Assembly (NCBI GenBank): GCA_021779775.1
Contig: JAJYAB010000064.1
Span: 1 to 8,592, forward strand
Reading direction: 5' to 3'
DNA from: Actinomycetes bacterium
GTDB lineage: Bacteria > Actinomycetota > Acidimicrobiia > Acidimicrobiales > UBA8190
Length of the DNA: 8,592 nt
The position numbers and the translations under genes were made by a program. Numbering within the stretch: the stretch's first letter is position 1; each line of letters begins with the position of its first letter. The notes under the pieces were generated by a model. It searched no databases and was not told the origin of the DNA. It was given only the letters and a program-made list of their open reading frames with translations. Positions 1 to 6,233 of this stretch are shown here, one piece after another.

Positions 1-1
1 G

Positions 2-352
2 TTGGCCAACCTCATCGTGAACGCGGTGCCCCAAGAGCAGACCGGCGTCGCCACAGGCATGAACACGGTGATGCGAACCGTGGGTGGTGCCGTCGGCAGC
101 CAGATCGCCGCCACCATGGTCGCCGACCACCTACTGCGCAGCGGGCTGCCGGCAGAGCACGGCTACGTCCTGGCGTTCGCAACCTCGCTGGCGTTCCTGG
201 TGGTGTGTGTCATCGCCTCACTGCTCGTGCCGGGAACCGCCTCCTCCGGGAGCACCGTCACGGAGGACCTCGACGACGCTCGGGGGATATCCACCGACGG
301 GGCGACGCCCTCCCCTCGGGTGGTGGTGGCGGTACCTCCAACCGGGAGTTGA
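2..352 (+). CDS. MFS drug-efflux transporter, DHA2/EmrB-QacA type (C-terminal part, 5' end outside window)
   Basis: The frame is open from the window edge, so only the last 116 or so residues of a transporter are present. The opening segment NAVPQEQTGVATGMNTVMRT followed by VGGAVGSQIAAT is typical of the 13th membrane region of 14-helix proton-driven multidrug exporters. One more strongly hydrophobic helix follows (about residues 54-76, YVLAFATSLAFLVVCVIASLLV), then a polar cytoplasmic tail of about 40 residues ending in TGA. In this family the protein sits in the inner membrane and expels drugs, antiseptics or secondary metabolites in exchange for protons; the substrate here cannot be told. 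The GNAT gene starts 6 nt after the stop, so the two are probably co-transcribed. The family call is firm; the true start lies upstream of the window. Confidence 0.85.
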   Translation: MANLIVNAVPQEQTGVATGMNTVMRTVGGAVGSQIAATMVADHLLRSGLPAEHGYVLAFATSLAFLVVCVIASLLVPGTASSGSTVTEDLDDARGISTDGATPSPRVVVAVPPTGS

Positions 353-358
353 CGCCGG

Positions 359-1093
359 ATGATGCCGGAGCGGTGCAGGGCCGATACGGATGTGGCCGCC
401 GCCCCGGACGTCGGCGGCGGTTGGGACAAGGAGATGGCCGGCTTGGAAGTGAACATCGAGCGCTGTGACCGGCTCGACGGAGCTGTGCAGGCGAAGTTTG
501 CCTCCATCTACGAGTCGAGCTTCCCGGCGTGTGAGCGTGACGCGACAAGCTCGCTGGTGCAGAGCATCGAATCGGGTGACCGGACCTGCGACGTGGCATT
601 GCTGAACGGCGACCTCGTCGGTCTCGCCGTCACGAAGCCCTTTACGATCCCTGGAACTGCAGCACTGGAATACATAGCTGTCGATGCGGTCCGCCGCGAC
701 CAGGGGATCGGGGCCCTCCTCCTGCGTAACCTACGGACCCGGTTCAACGAAGGAGCTGATAGCGCCGTACGAGGAGGGGGATGGATCTTCGAAGTCGAAC
801 CGCCCGATGCGTCTGAGAAACGTGCCGAACGTGACCTCCGGCGTAGGCGGATCGGCTTCTACCAGCGAAACGCTGCGACGATCATCGAGTGCGCACCCGC
901 CTACCGCGCCCCGGACCTCGAACGCCCGGGCACGTTGCCGTACCTCCTCATGTGGCTCCCTGCCGCTCCCTCCAGTGCCCCTCCTGCCGGAGCGCTCCTG
1001 CGGGACCTCGTGGTGGCGGTGCTGATCGAGAGCTACGAGCTTGACCCCGAAGACCCGCTCGTAGGGCAGGTTCTCGACGGCCTGGTCTGCTGA
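359..1093 (+). CDS. GNAT-family N-acetyltransferase
   Basis: A 244-residue protein with one GNAT fold. The acetyl-CoA binding motif R-x-x-G-x-G is seen as RRDQGIGALLLRNL (residues 112-125), after a beta-strand LEYIAVDA (103-110). The later segment RIGFYQRNAATII (164-176) matches GNAT motif B, where a Tyr often acts as general acid, and YRAPDLERPG then LLMWLP closes the fold. The family moves an acetyl group from acetyl-CoA to an amine; the acceptor is unknown. The first 25 to 30 residues lie outside the fold. Other starts are ATG 434, or TTG 443, which has AAGGAG (428-433) 9 nt upstream and is a serious rival. The annotated start has GGGAG about 10 nt upstream. Sitting directly behind an efflux pump, it could modify a toxic amine or antibiotic, but this is inference. 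Confidence 0.8.
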   Translation: MMPERCRADTDVAAAPDVGGGWDKEMAGLEVNIERCDRLDGAVQAKFASIYESSFPACERDATSSLVQSIESGDRTCDVALLNGDLVGLAVTKPFTIPGTAALEYIAVDAVRRDQGIGALLLRNLRTRFNEGADSAVRGGGWIFEVEPPDASEKRAERDLRRRRIGFYQRNAATIIECAPAYRAPDLERPGTLPYLLMWLPAAPSSAPPAGALLRDLVVAVLIESYELDPEDPLVGQVLDGLVC

Positions 1094-1113
1094 TCGACTG
1101 ATCGACGCTTGCC

Positions 1114-2079
1114 ATGACCTCGACAGACGTTGCTGACTGGGCAACGGCTGCGTCAGCCGTTGTCGCGGCAGTGGCCCTCGTCTTCACCGGGCGCTCGCTC
1201 AGCGTGCTCAAAAGACAGAACGTGGTCGCCATGGGCACGGCCGAGCGCACTTCGGCTGCATCGGTCTCGCAGTCTTATGGGGCGATCTCCCAGGGTATGG
1301 CGTATATTAACCGCCTACTCCTGGACCATCCGACGTGGATTCCCTATTTCTATGAGACCGCCGACGCGGCGAGCGAGGATGGCCGACCCCCGCTTGAGCT
1401 TGAGCCTGAGCTCGAGCTCGTCTGTGAGGCGATCATGGATCTTGTTGACACGGTCATAGAGCAACGTGGAACAAGCCGTAAAGCTTCGAGCATGGACTGG
1501 TCAACCTGGGATGCATACTTCCGTTACCTGTATAACTCAAGCTCAGTCCTTCGCTCGTATATCGCCAAGAACCTGGATTTCTACCCGGACTACGAGTTCG
1601 CAGCCCTCGGCTACATCGTCGTACGAAATGAGCTAACCGGAGAGGTGGCAAGCACCTGGCATTCCCGGGAGATAAACCTGCAAGAAAAAGGTGACCAGAG
1701 GTATGCGGCGTTGTTTGGGCTTCCGAGACCAGCCTATGTGGGTGTAGCGGGTTACCCTTGGGTCCGCACGTGGGTGATGGAGGCAGCGGACCCGGACCTA
1801 CGAGGCGATTCCGTCCTTGTGGCTGCCGTCGAGATCCCCGAGCCCTGGCTCGCCAGAGTCCATGTCCGGTCTACGGGCGACGTCAGCGAAGAGGCGAGAG
1901 AGATCCTGTACCGCTGGGTGCTCGGCACGCTAACCACGAGCACCCTGATCGAAGACGTCCATGTTTGCACCTCATCAGCCGCTGAGGGGTATCCGTCAGT
2001 GAAATATGATCTGCGCGCTGATCCTCCGGCAAAGGCCAAGGAGTCATACGGTCTGGAGGACTTCAAACGCCTTGGCTAA
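1114..2079 (+). CDS. Hypothetical protein, one N-terminal membrane segment plus two uncharacterised domains
   Basis: A 321-residue protein I cannot assign to a named function. Residues 9-26 (WATAASAVVAAVALVFTG) form one membrane helix, followed by basic RSLSVLKRQ, which suggests the rest is cytoplasmic. Residues about 54-160 (SYGAISQGMAYINRLLLDHP, IPYFYE, then WDAYFRYLYNSSSVLRSYI and FYPDY) resemble a helical region found in many unnamed single-helix bacterial proteins. Residues about 165-321 look mixed alpha/beta (YIVVRNELTGEVAS, VLVAAVEIPEPWLARVHVRS) and I do not recognise them. The start has no clear ribosome-binding site; ATG 1231 (codon 40) is in frame but would lose the membrane helix. 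The gene begins 20 nt after the GNAT stop. Several stretches (near 1300-1350 and 1500-1560) use A/T-rich codons unlike the neighbours, which hints at separate ancestry. Confidence 0.7.
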   Translation: MTSTDVADWATAASAVVAAVALVFTGRSLSVLKRQNVVAMGTAERTSAASVSQSYGAISQGMAYINRLLLDHPTWIPYFYETADAASEDGRPPLELEPELELVCEAIMDLVDTVIEQRGTSRKASSMDWSTWDAYFRYLYNSSSVLRSYIAKNLDFYPDYEFAALGYIVVRNELTGEVASTWHSREINLQEKGDQRYAALFGLPRPAYVGVAGYPWVRTWVMEAADPDLRGDSVLVAAVEIPEPWLARVHVRSTGDVSEEAREILYRWVLGTLTTSTLIEDVHVCTSSAAEGYPSVKYDLRADPPAKAKESYGLEDFKRLG

Positions 2080-2507
2080 AGCTTGCGTCGAATCAATGAT
2101 TCGGCCCGTCGCTTACTCTGCCGCGACGCTCCTTGCCCGCGGGAGAGTTTCGTACAAGGGCGCCCTGATCCAATGGCTGCCGTCATCTGAGAACGGGCGG
2201 GACGGGTAGGGCCGTACACGAGGGAGCATCTGGACATCCCATTGGGGTCGAGGCTGCGGCCCAGAGGACGGGTCCGATACACCGAGCGTGGTCAACGGGG
2301 CGGGCCCGCAGGGGCCCCTCAGTGGAACCCTGCACCGGGTTGCGTCGTCCAAGCGTGCGACGGCTTGGTAGGAGGGGCAAGCGAGAGGTGAGACCACGGG
2401 ACGAGGGGCCCCGGACCTCCCAACCTTCTGACTCGCTTGGCTGCCACTTAGGCTGCCATGCCGGGGGCGCTCAGGTCAGAAACCCACCCTGAACTGGACT
2501 TTCCCAG
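2080..2507. other. Gene-poor stretch between the hypothetical gene and tRNA-Arg
   Basis: About 430 bp hold no reading frame with recognisable protein features; the short frames present look random. Small inverted repeats are visible: CGAATCA / TGATTCG (2089-2103, single-base centre) just after the preceding stop codon, the palindrome AGGGGCCCCT (2310-2319), and CCAAGC / GCTTGG (2349-2354 and 2363-2368). A 13-bp copy of part of the neighbouring tRNA lies at 2419-2431, and GGCTGCCA occurs twice 12 bp apart (2439 and 2451). This could be the debris of an old insertion beside the tRNA, or simply long untranslated sequence. Confidence 0.5.
2419..2431. repeat. 13-bp direct copy of tRNA-Arg sequence, possible attachment-site remnant
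   Basis: CCCAACCTTCTGA at 2419-2431 is identical to 2530-2542 inside the tRNA, covering the 3' half of the anticodon stem, the variable loop and the start of the T stem. It lies 3' of the tRNA in tRNA orientation, the side where integrases that use tRNA genes leave direct repeats. Beyond the 13 bp, similarity to the T arm is weak and needs gaps. No integrase gene is in the window, so this is at most an eroded scar and may be chance. Confidence 0.3.
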
Positions 2508-2581
2508 CGCGCTTGGAGGGACTCGAACCCCCAACCTTCTGATCCGTAGTCAGATGCTCTATCCAATTGAGCTACAAGCGC
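2508..2581 (-). tRNA. tRNA-Arg (anticodon ACG)
   Basis: On the - strand the 74 nt fold as a complete cloverleaf. The acceptor stem GCGCTTG / CAAGCGC pairs fully in 7 bp; the D stem is GCTC / GAGC with loop AATTGGATA; the anticodon stem TCTGA / TCAGA encloses the loop CTACGGA, giving anticodon ACG (complement at 2545-2547). The variable loop is AGGTT, and the T stem GGGGG / CCCTC has one G-T wobble around the loop TTCGAGT. The discriminator base is G, and CCA is not encoded, so it must be added after transcription. With A34 edited to inosine, this tRNA reads CGT, CGC and CGA. The gene is divergent from the exonuclease gene. Confidence 0.97.
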
Positions 2582-2769
2582 TCGTCGCGTGGCTCGATAC
2601 CGGCCGGAGCGAGCCCGACCAGGTCCGGTCGTGCCACAGCACGCCACACTACCGGACCGACGTGGGGCCCTCACCCGGCTGGTGCCGGCAGGTGATCCTC
2701 GGCAACCTCGCAGCCACCGCCGTGCCAAGCCGGCGCACGCTGGGCCGGCAAGCCGGCAAGACTGCGGCG

Positions 2770-3666
2770 ATGCAGGTCCACCTGGTCGACGGCACCTACG
2801 AGCTCTTCCGCCAGTTCTTCGGCCAGCCGCAGCGCCCCGGTCTCGATGGCACCGACATCGGGGCGGTGCGGGGTGTCCTGTATTCGCTGACGGTACTGCT
2901 GGCCGACGGGGCGACGCACGTCGGGGTGGCGACCGACCATGTCGTGGAGTCGTTTCGCAACGACCTTTGGCCTGGCTACAAGGACGGATCGGGGATCGAC
3001 CCCCGGTTGGGAGCCCAGTTTCCCGTGCTGGAGGACGCCCTTGCGGCTCTGGGAGTCGTCGTGTGGCCGATGGTGGAGCTCGAAGCAGACGACGCCCTGG
3101 CGTCGGCCGCCTCGGCTGCCGCCGCCGACCCCGCCGTCGAGCGGGTGATTGTCTGCACGCCGGACAAGGACCTGGCGCAGTGCGTCGTCGGCACCCGGGT
3201 GGTGCAGCTCGACCGCCGGCTCGGCAAGACCACCGACGAGCAGGGTGTTCGGGAGAAATTCGGTGTGGGGCCGGCGTCCATCCCCGACTGGCTCGCCCTG
3301 GTGGGCGACAGCGCCGACGGGTTCCCGGGGCTCGCCGGTTGGGGGAAGCGGTCGGCAGCCCTGGTGCTCGACCACTATCACCATGTGGAGGCGGTGCCGG
3401 ATGCCGTGACCGATTGGGATGCCGGGCTCGCCCAATCAGTGCGTGGCGCGTCGACTTTGGCGGCCACCTTGGCCGCCGGCCGCCCCGAGGCGATGCTTTT
3501 CCGGGATCTGGCGACGTTGCGCGTCGACCGGTCCCTGCTGGCTGGGGTGGAGGCACTCCGGTGGCGAGGGCCCACCGATGCGTTCCCCGAGGTCTGCCGG
3601 CAGCTGCGCGACGACCGGTTGCCCGGCCGGGTCCTCGAGGTGGCTGCCCGTCGGGCGTCGGCCTGA
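2770..3666 (+). CDS. Stand-alone 5'-3' exonuclease (FEN / DNA polymerase I N-terminal family)
   Basis: A 298-residue protein matching the 5' nuclease domain of DNA polymerase I without any polymerase domain. All nine acidic metal-binding positions of that domain appear present in order: D7 (HLVDGTYE), D56 (GVATDH), E105-D107-D108 (ELEADDALA), D132-D134 (TPDKDLAQ), and D179-D182 (GDSADGFPG). The last pair lies in the helix-3-turn-helix segment GDSADGFPGLAGWGKRSA (178-195), which binds duplex DNA. Such enzymes remove 5' flaps and RNA primers in replication and repair. The frame stays open upstream to 2458 but crosses the tRNA, so ATG 2770, which directly starts the first beta-strand MQVHLVDG, is chosen; its ribosome-binding site is weak. 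It converges on the yceH-like gene. Confidence 0.9.
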   Translation: MQVHLVDGTYELFRQFFGQPQRPGLDGTDIGAVRGVLYSLTVLLADGATHVGVATDHVVESFRNDLWPGYKDGSGIDPRLGAQFPVLEDALAALGVVVWPMVELEADDALASAASAAAADPAVERVIVCTPDKDLAQCVVGTRVVQLDRRLGKTTDEQGVREKFGVGPASIPDWLALVGDSADGFPGLAGWGKRSAALVLDHYHHVEAVPDAVTDWDAGLAQSVRGASTLAATLAAGRPEAMLFRDLATLRVDRSLLAGVEALRWRGPTDAFPEVCRQLRDDRLPGRVLEVAARRASA

Positions 3667-3683
3667 CCGGCCAGCCGCCGGTC
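3665..3683 (+). terminator. GC-rich hairpin at the exonuclease stop codon, possible terminator
   Basis: GACCGGC (3665-3671) and GCCGGTC (3677-3683) form a perfect 7-bp stem with a 5-nt loop, beginning inside the TGA stop codon. No T-run follows, so it is not a classical intrinsic terminator. The second arm is also the start of the first 17-bp repeat unit, and unit 4 offers a second identical partner (3728-3734). Confidence 0.3.
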
Positions 3684-3744
3684 TTGCCGAGCTGCCAGTT
3701 TTGCCGAGCTGCCGGTTTTGCCGAGCTGCCGGTCTTGCCGAGCC
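3677..3744. repeat. Four tandem copies of a 17-bp repeat between convergent genes
   Basis: Units at 3677-3693, 3694-3710, 3711-3727 and 3728-3744 follow the consensus GCCGGTYTTGCCGAGCY, with three variable positions. They fill almost the whole gap between the exonuclease stop (3666) and the yceH stop (3754). A length of 17 is not a multiple of three, and the array is outside both genes. The function is unknown: a terminator or attenuation region, a protein-binding array, or a replication-slippage product. Confidence 0.9.
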
Positions 3745-3753
3745 GCCCGGAGG

Positions 3754-4503
3754 TCAGTCCCCCAGACGGTTCCGCAGATCGTCGAGCTCCTGGCGCAGCA
3801 AGCCTCCCTCACTCCGCAGCGCCGCCACCTCGCCCCGGAGGGCGGCCACCTCACTCCGCAGCGCCGCCACCTCGCCCCGCAGGGCGGCTGCTTCGGACCG
3901 ACCGCCGTCGCTTGCCTCCTCGTGGATGGCCGTTGCCCGATCGCCGTCTCCGACGTCGCTCGGCGGCGCCGGCGCCACGAGGTCGGAGACCAGGCGTTGG
4001 CGCCAGCGCGTCTCTTTGTGCCCCGCCTGCCGAGGCATGCGCTCGACAGGCGGATCGTCGCCGCCGGCCAGCCGTTCGAGCGTCTCCTCGACGTCGCGCA
4101 GTCCCTCGAGATCGGCCATCCGCTCGGTCCGCCCGCGCAGCTCGCCCGCGGTCTGCGGCCCACGCAGCAGCAGCAGGCACACCAGCGCCTGCTGGTTGTC
4201 GTCCATCGCCAGCATCTCGTGCAGGACCGACCGGTACCGGATGGCCGACCGGCCGTGCGACGGATGGACGAAGCGCACCAGGCCCATGTCCTTCAGCGAC
4301 TGCAGCGCCTGGGCCACCGTGTCCTCGTCGTAGGACACGACCGGCTGCCGGTTCGAGGATTGGTTGCAAGCTGCGACCACGGCATTGATCGTCAGTGGGT
4401 ACTGCTGGGGCGTGGACAGCGACTTCTCCACCAGGCTGCCCAGCACTCGGCCCTGCACTGCCGACAATTCCACGGGGTCCAAGCTTACGGGTGCAGCGGT
4501 CAA
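3754..4503 (-). CDS. yceH: DUF480 / YceH-type winged-helix protein with C-terminal coiled coil
   Basis: A 249-residue protein aligning with E. coli YceH throughout. Family landmarks are the first winged helix VLGSLVEKSLSTPQQYPLT (20-38), the signature INAVVAACNQSSNRQPV (39-55), and the second unit ALVCLLLLRGPQTAGELRGR (106-125). Family members are presumed to bind DNA or act as regulators; the molecular role is not established. Residues 204-249 are six near-perfect heptads (EVAALRG / EVAALRS type) ending RLGD, a clear coiled coil that probably mediates oligomerisation. The frame runs upstream to 4701, but that part overlaps pxpC and lacks family similarity. TTG 4503 is chosen because it overlaps the pxpBC stop as TTGA, implying translational coupling; TTG 4482 and GTG 4473 are alternatives just before the conserved start. 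Confidence 0.85.
   Translation of the reverse strand: MTAAPVSLDPVELSAVQGRVLGSLVEKSLSTPQQYPLTINAVVAACNQSSNRQPVVSYDEDTVAQALQSLKDMGLVRFVHPSHGRSAIRYRSVLHEMLAMDDNQQALVCLLLLRGPQTAGELRGRTERMADLEGLRDVEETLERLAGGDDPPVERMPRQAGHKETRWRQRLVSDLVAPAPPSDVGDGDRATAIHEEASDGGRSEAAALRGEVAALRSEVAALRGEVAALRSEGGLLRQELDDLRNRLGD
3811..3894 (-). repeat. 21-bp tandem repeats encoding coiled-coil heptads in the YceH-like protein
   Basis: Four consecutive 21-bp units encode EAAALRG, EVAALRS, EVAALRG and EVAALRS (residues 204-231 of the YceH-like protein). The units are near-identical at DNA level, so the coiled coil probably grew by whole-heptad duplication and may vary in copy number between strains. Confidence 0.85.
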
Positions 4504-6233
4504 CCGGCCTGCAGCGGGAACCAGCCGCGCACCCGGCTGATCCGATCGCTCTCGGCCCGCCGGCGGGCCGACGCGGCATCGTCGAGCGACACGACGGCGA
4601 ACCGCACCCGGTCGCCCGGTGCGGCTCGAGCCAGGGTTCCCCAGTCGCTGCTGATGACGGCAGCGGGCACCGGGTAGCCGCCGATCGTGGCGTGGTCGCA
4701 CAGGAGCACCACCGGGCAGCCGTCGGGCGGCACCTGCACGGCACCCGTCACCATCCCCTTCGACGCTGCTCCCTCCGGCGTCGCGTGGCCGTGGGCGAGG
4801 ATCGGCGGTCCGTCGGGCTCCAACCGGACCCCGACCCGGTTACTGGCGGGCGACACGGCGAAGGCCGTCTCCTGCAGTGCCCGGAGCACCTCACCGGGGA
4901 GCAGGTCGGGGCCGGCGATCACCCTGAGGACGGTCGTCCGCGGCGAGCCCGGCCGTTCGGGTCCCCCGGACGACAACGCTGGATGGCGCTGCTCCGCCGG
5001 GAGGAGCTGCCCCCGAGCCCGCCCGGCGACGCCGAGGCCGAGCTCGTCACCGTGGCGCAGCGGGCCGGCGCCCAGGTGGCAGAGCACGTCGGAGGAGCGG
5101 CTCCCGAACAGCGCCGGAACCTCGAAGCCGCCGGCCACACCCAGCACCCCCCGGCTCTGCCCGGCGAGGGCGCCGACCCGGAGCCGTTGGCCGGCAGAGA
5201 CCGGCACCACCGAGCCGGCACCGAGCTGCCGGTCGTCGATCTCGACGGTGGCGGGCCCGACGGCGGCGACGAGCGCGTCGGTGCCGAAGCACAGCGTCGG
5301 CCCGCGTGCGGTCATCTCGAGCACGGCAGCGTCGTCGGGGTTGCCGAGGAGGCGGTTCGCCAGGCAGCGGCTGTCGGGATCCGCCGCTCCGGCCCGTGGC
5401 ACCCCCAGGTGGGCGACCCCCCGGCGCCCGGCATCCTGCACCGTCGTCAGGGGCCCCGGGTCTTCTACCGCCACGGGCCGGTGGCCGCAGTGGCGAAGGG
5501 GAGCCCGCTCCTGGCGCGGGACCGGCCAGCCGGCATCGGGCACCTCCACCAGCCGCACCCGGTCTCCGAGATGCAGGGTGCTGAACGGAGCCACGCCGGG
5601 ATCGAACAGCCCGAATGCTGTGCGCCCCACCAGGTTCCACCCACCGGGGGTCGCCGATGGGTAGATGCCGGCGAACCCCCCGCCGATGGCCACCGACCCG
5701 GCCGGCACGACTGGTCGCGGGGTCGCTCTCCGGGCGATCCGGTCCAGCGGTGCCGGCAAGCCACGCAGGTAGGCGAACCCGGGTGTGAAGCCCACCAGGG
5801 CGACCCGCAGCGTCGCTCCGGCCAGCTGGCCGGCGAACGCCGTCTCGGTCATGGTGCAGGTGCGGGCAGCCTCGGCCAGGTCGGGACCGTCCAGTGTCAC
5901 AGGGATCTCCACCACCCGGCTGGACGGAGCCCCATCGCCCTCAGGGACGTCCCCGGCACCCGAGGTCCGGGCCAGCGCGCGCAGCATGTCGGCGACGTCG
6001 GGCGGATCGCCCTGCTCGGGATCGAGCACGACGAGCACGGAGTCGACGCCGGGGACGACATCCTCGACGGCCGACCACGCTGCCTCGCCACTGGCGACCC
6101 GGCGACCGACGGCGCCAGCCAGCGACACGACGGCATCCGGAGTGCCTACGGTGACGAGGATCGCCGTATCGCCCATCGGCCGGAGCGCTGTACGAGCCGC
6201 CGGGGCTGGCCGGGCTGGCCGGGCTGGCGTCAC
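4500..6233 (-). CDS. pxpBC: Fused 5-oxoprolinase subunits B and C (PxpB-PxpC, KipI-KipA)
   Basis: A 577-residue fusion of two proteins usually encoded separately. Residues about 14-232 are PxpB/KipI: ALRPMGDTAILVTVG (16-30), GFTPGFAYLRGLP (148-160), and the block from PRPVVPAGS (172-180) to PGGWNLVGRT (196-205). Residues about 252-577 are PxpC/KipA: GPLTTVQDAGRRG (260-272), GVPRAGAADP (277-286), GVAGGFEVPALFGSRSSD (365-382), SNRVGVRLE (464-472), and the GMVTGAVQVPPDGCPVVL / DHATIGGYP block (493-521). With PxpA, these cytoplasmic subunits use ATP to open 5-oxoproline to L-glutamate. In Bacillus, KipI also inhibits the sporulation kinase KinA, but nothing here points to that role. GTG 6233 overlaps the pxpA stop as GTGA; ATG at codon 20 would cut the first strand. 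An open extension to 7103 is the shadow of pxpA. Confidence 0.92.
   Translation of the reverse strand: MTPARPARPAPAARTALRPMGDTAILVTVGTPDAVVSLAGAVGRRVASGEAAWSAVEDVVPGVDSVLVVLDPEQGDPPDVADMLRALARTSGAGDVPEGDGAPSSRVVEIPVTLDGPDLAEAARTCTMTETAFAGQLAGATLRVALVGFTPGFAYLRGLPAPLDRIARRATPRPVVPAGSVAIGGGFAGIYPSATPGGWNLVGRTAFGLFDPGVAPFSTLHLGDRVRLVEVPDAGWPVPRQERAPLRHCGHRPVAVEDPGPLTTVQDAGRRGVAHLGVPRAGAADPDSRCLANRLLGNPDDAAVLEMTARGPTLCFGTDALVAAVGPATVEIDDRQLGAGSVVPVSAGQRLRVGALAGQSRGVLGVAGGFEVPALFGSRSSDVLCHLGAGPLRHGDELGLGVAGRARGQLLPAEQRHPALSSGGPERPGSPRTTVLRVIAGPDLLPGEVLRALQETAFAVSPASNRVGVRLEPDGPPILAHGHATPEGAASKGMVTGAVQVPPDGCPVVLLCDHATIGGYPVPAAVISSDWGTLARAAPGDRVRFAVVSLDDAASARRRAESDRISRVRGWFPLQAG
6203..6229 (-). repeat. 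Three tandem 9-bp units at the start of pxpBC
   Basis: Two exact copies of GGGCTGGCC and one with a single change (written on the + strand) encode the ARPARPA stretch near the N-terminus of the fusion protein, ahead of its first beta-strand. This is a short low-complexity leader, probably slippage-prone and without a catalytic role. Confidence 0.8.

Noticed and set aside
1091..1106. TGATCGAC repeated twice at the GNAT stop codon
   Set aside because: Two 8-bp copies alone, with no dyad or promoter-like context, are too little to call a regulatory site.
2076..2397. Small genes on the - strand (68 and 94 codons) in the gene-poor stretch
   Set aside because: They overlap each other, have no recognisable domains or good ribosome-binding sites, and open frames of this size are expected in high-GC DNA.
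2458..2769. In-frame upstream extension of the exonuclease with a protein-like stretch GTRTPNLLIRSQMLYPIE
   Set aside because: This stretch is the antisense translation of tRNA-Arg, a well-known source of false protein annotations. The extension crosses the whole tRNA and adds nothing resembling the nuclease family.
3677..3744. CRISPR array
   Set aside because: The units are directly adjacent with no spacers and are only 17 bp long.
2589..4388. A 599-residue + strand frame across the exonuclease and yceH region
   Set aside because: It is out of frame with the nuclease motifs, Arg/Pro-rich, and spans two convergent genes.
4504..4701. Upstream extension of the YceH-like frame by 66 residues
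   Set aside because: It overlaps the conserved C-terminal block of PxpC, and family similarity begins only at LDPVELSAVQGRVLG.
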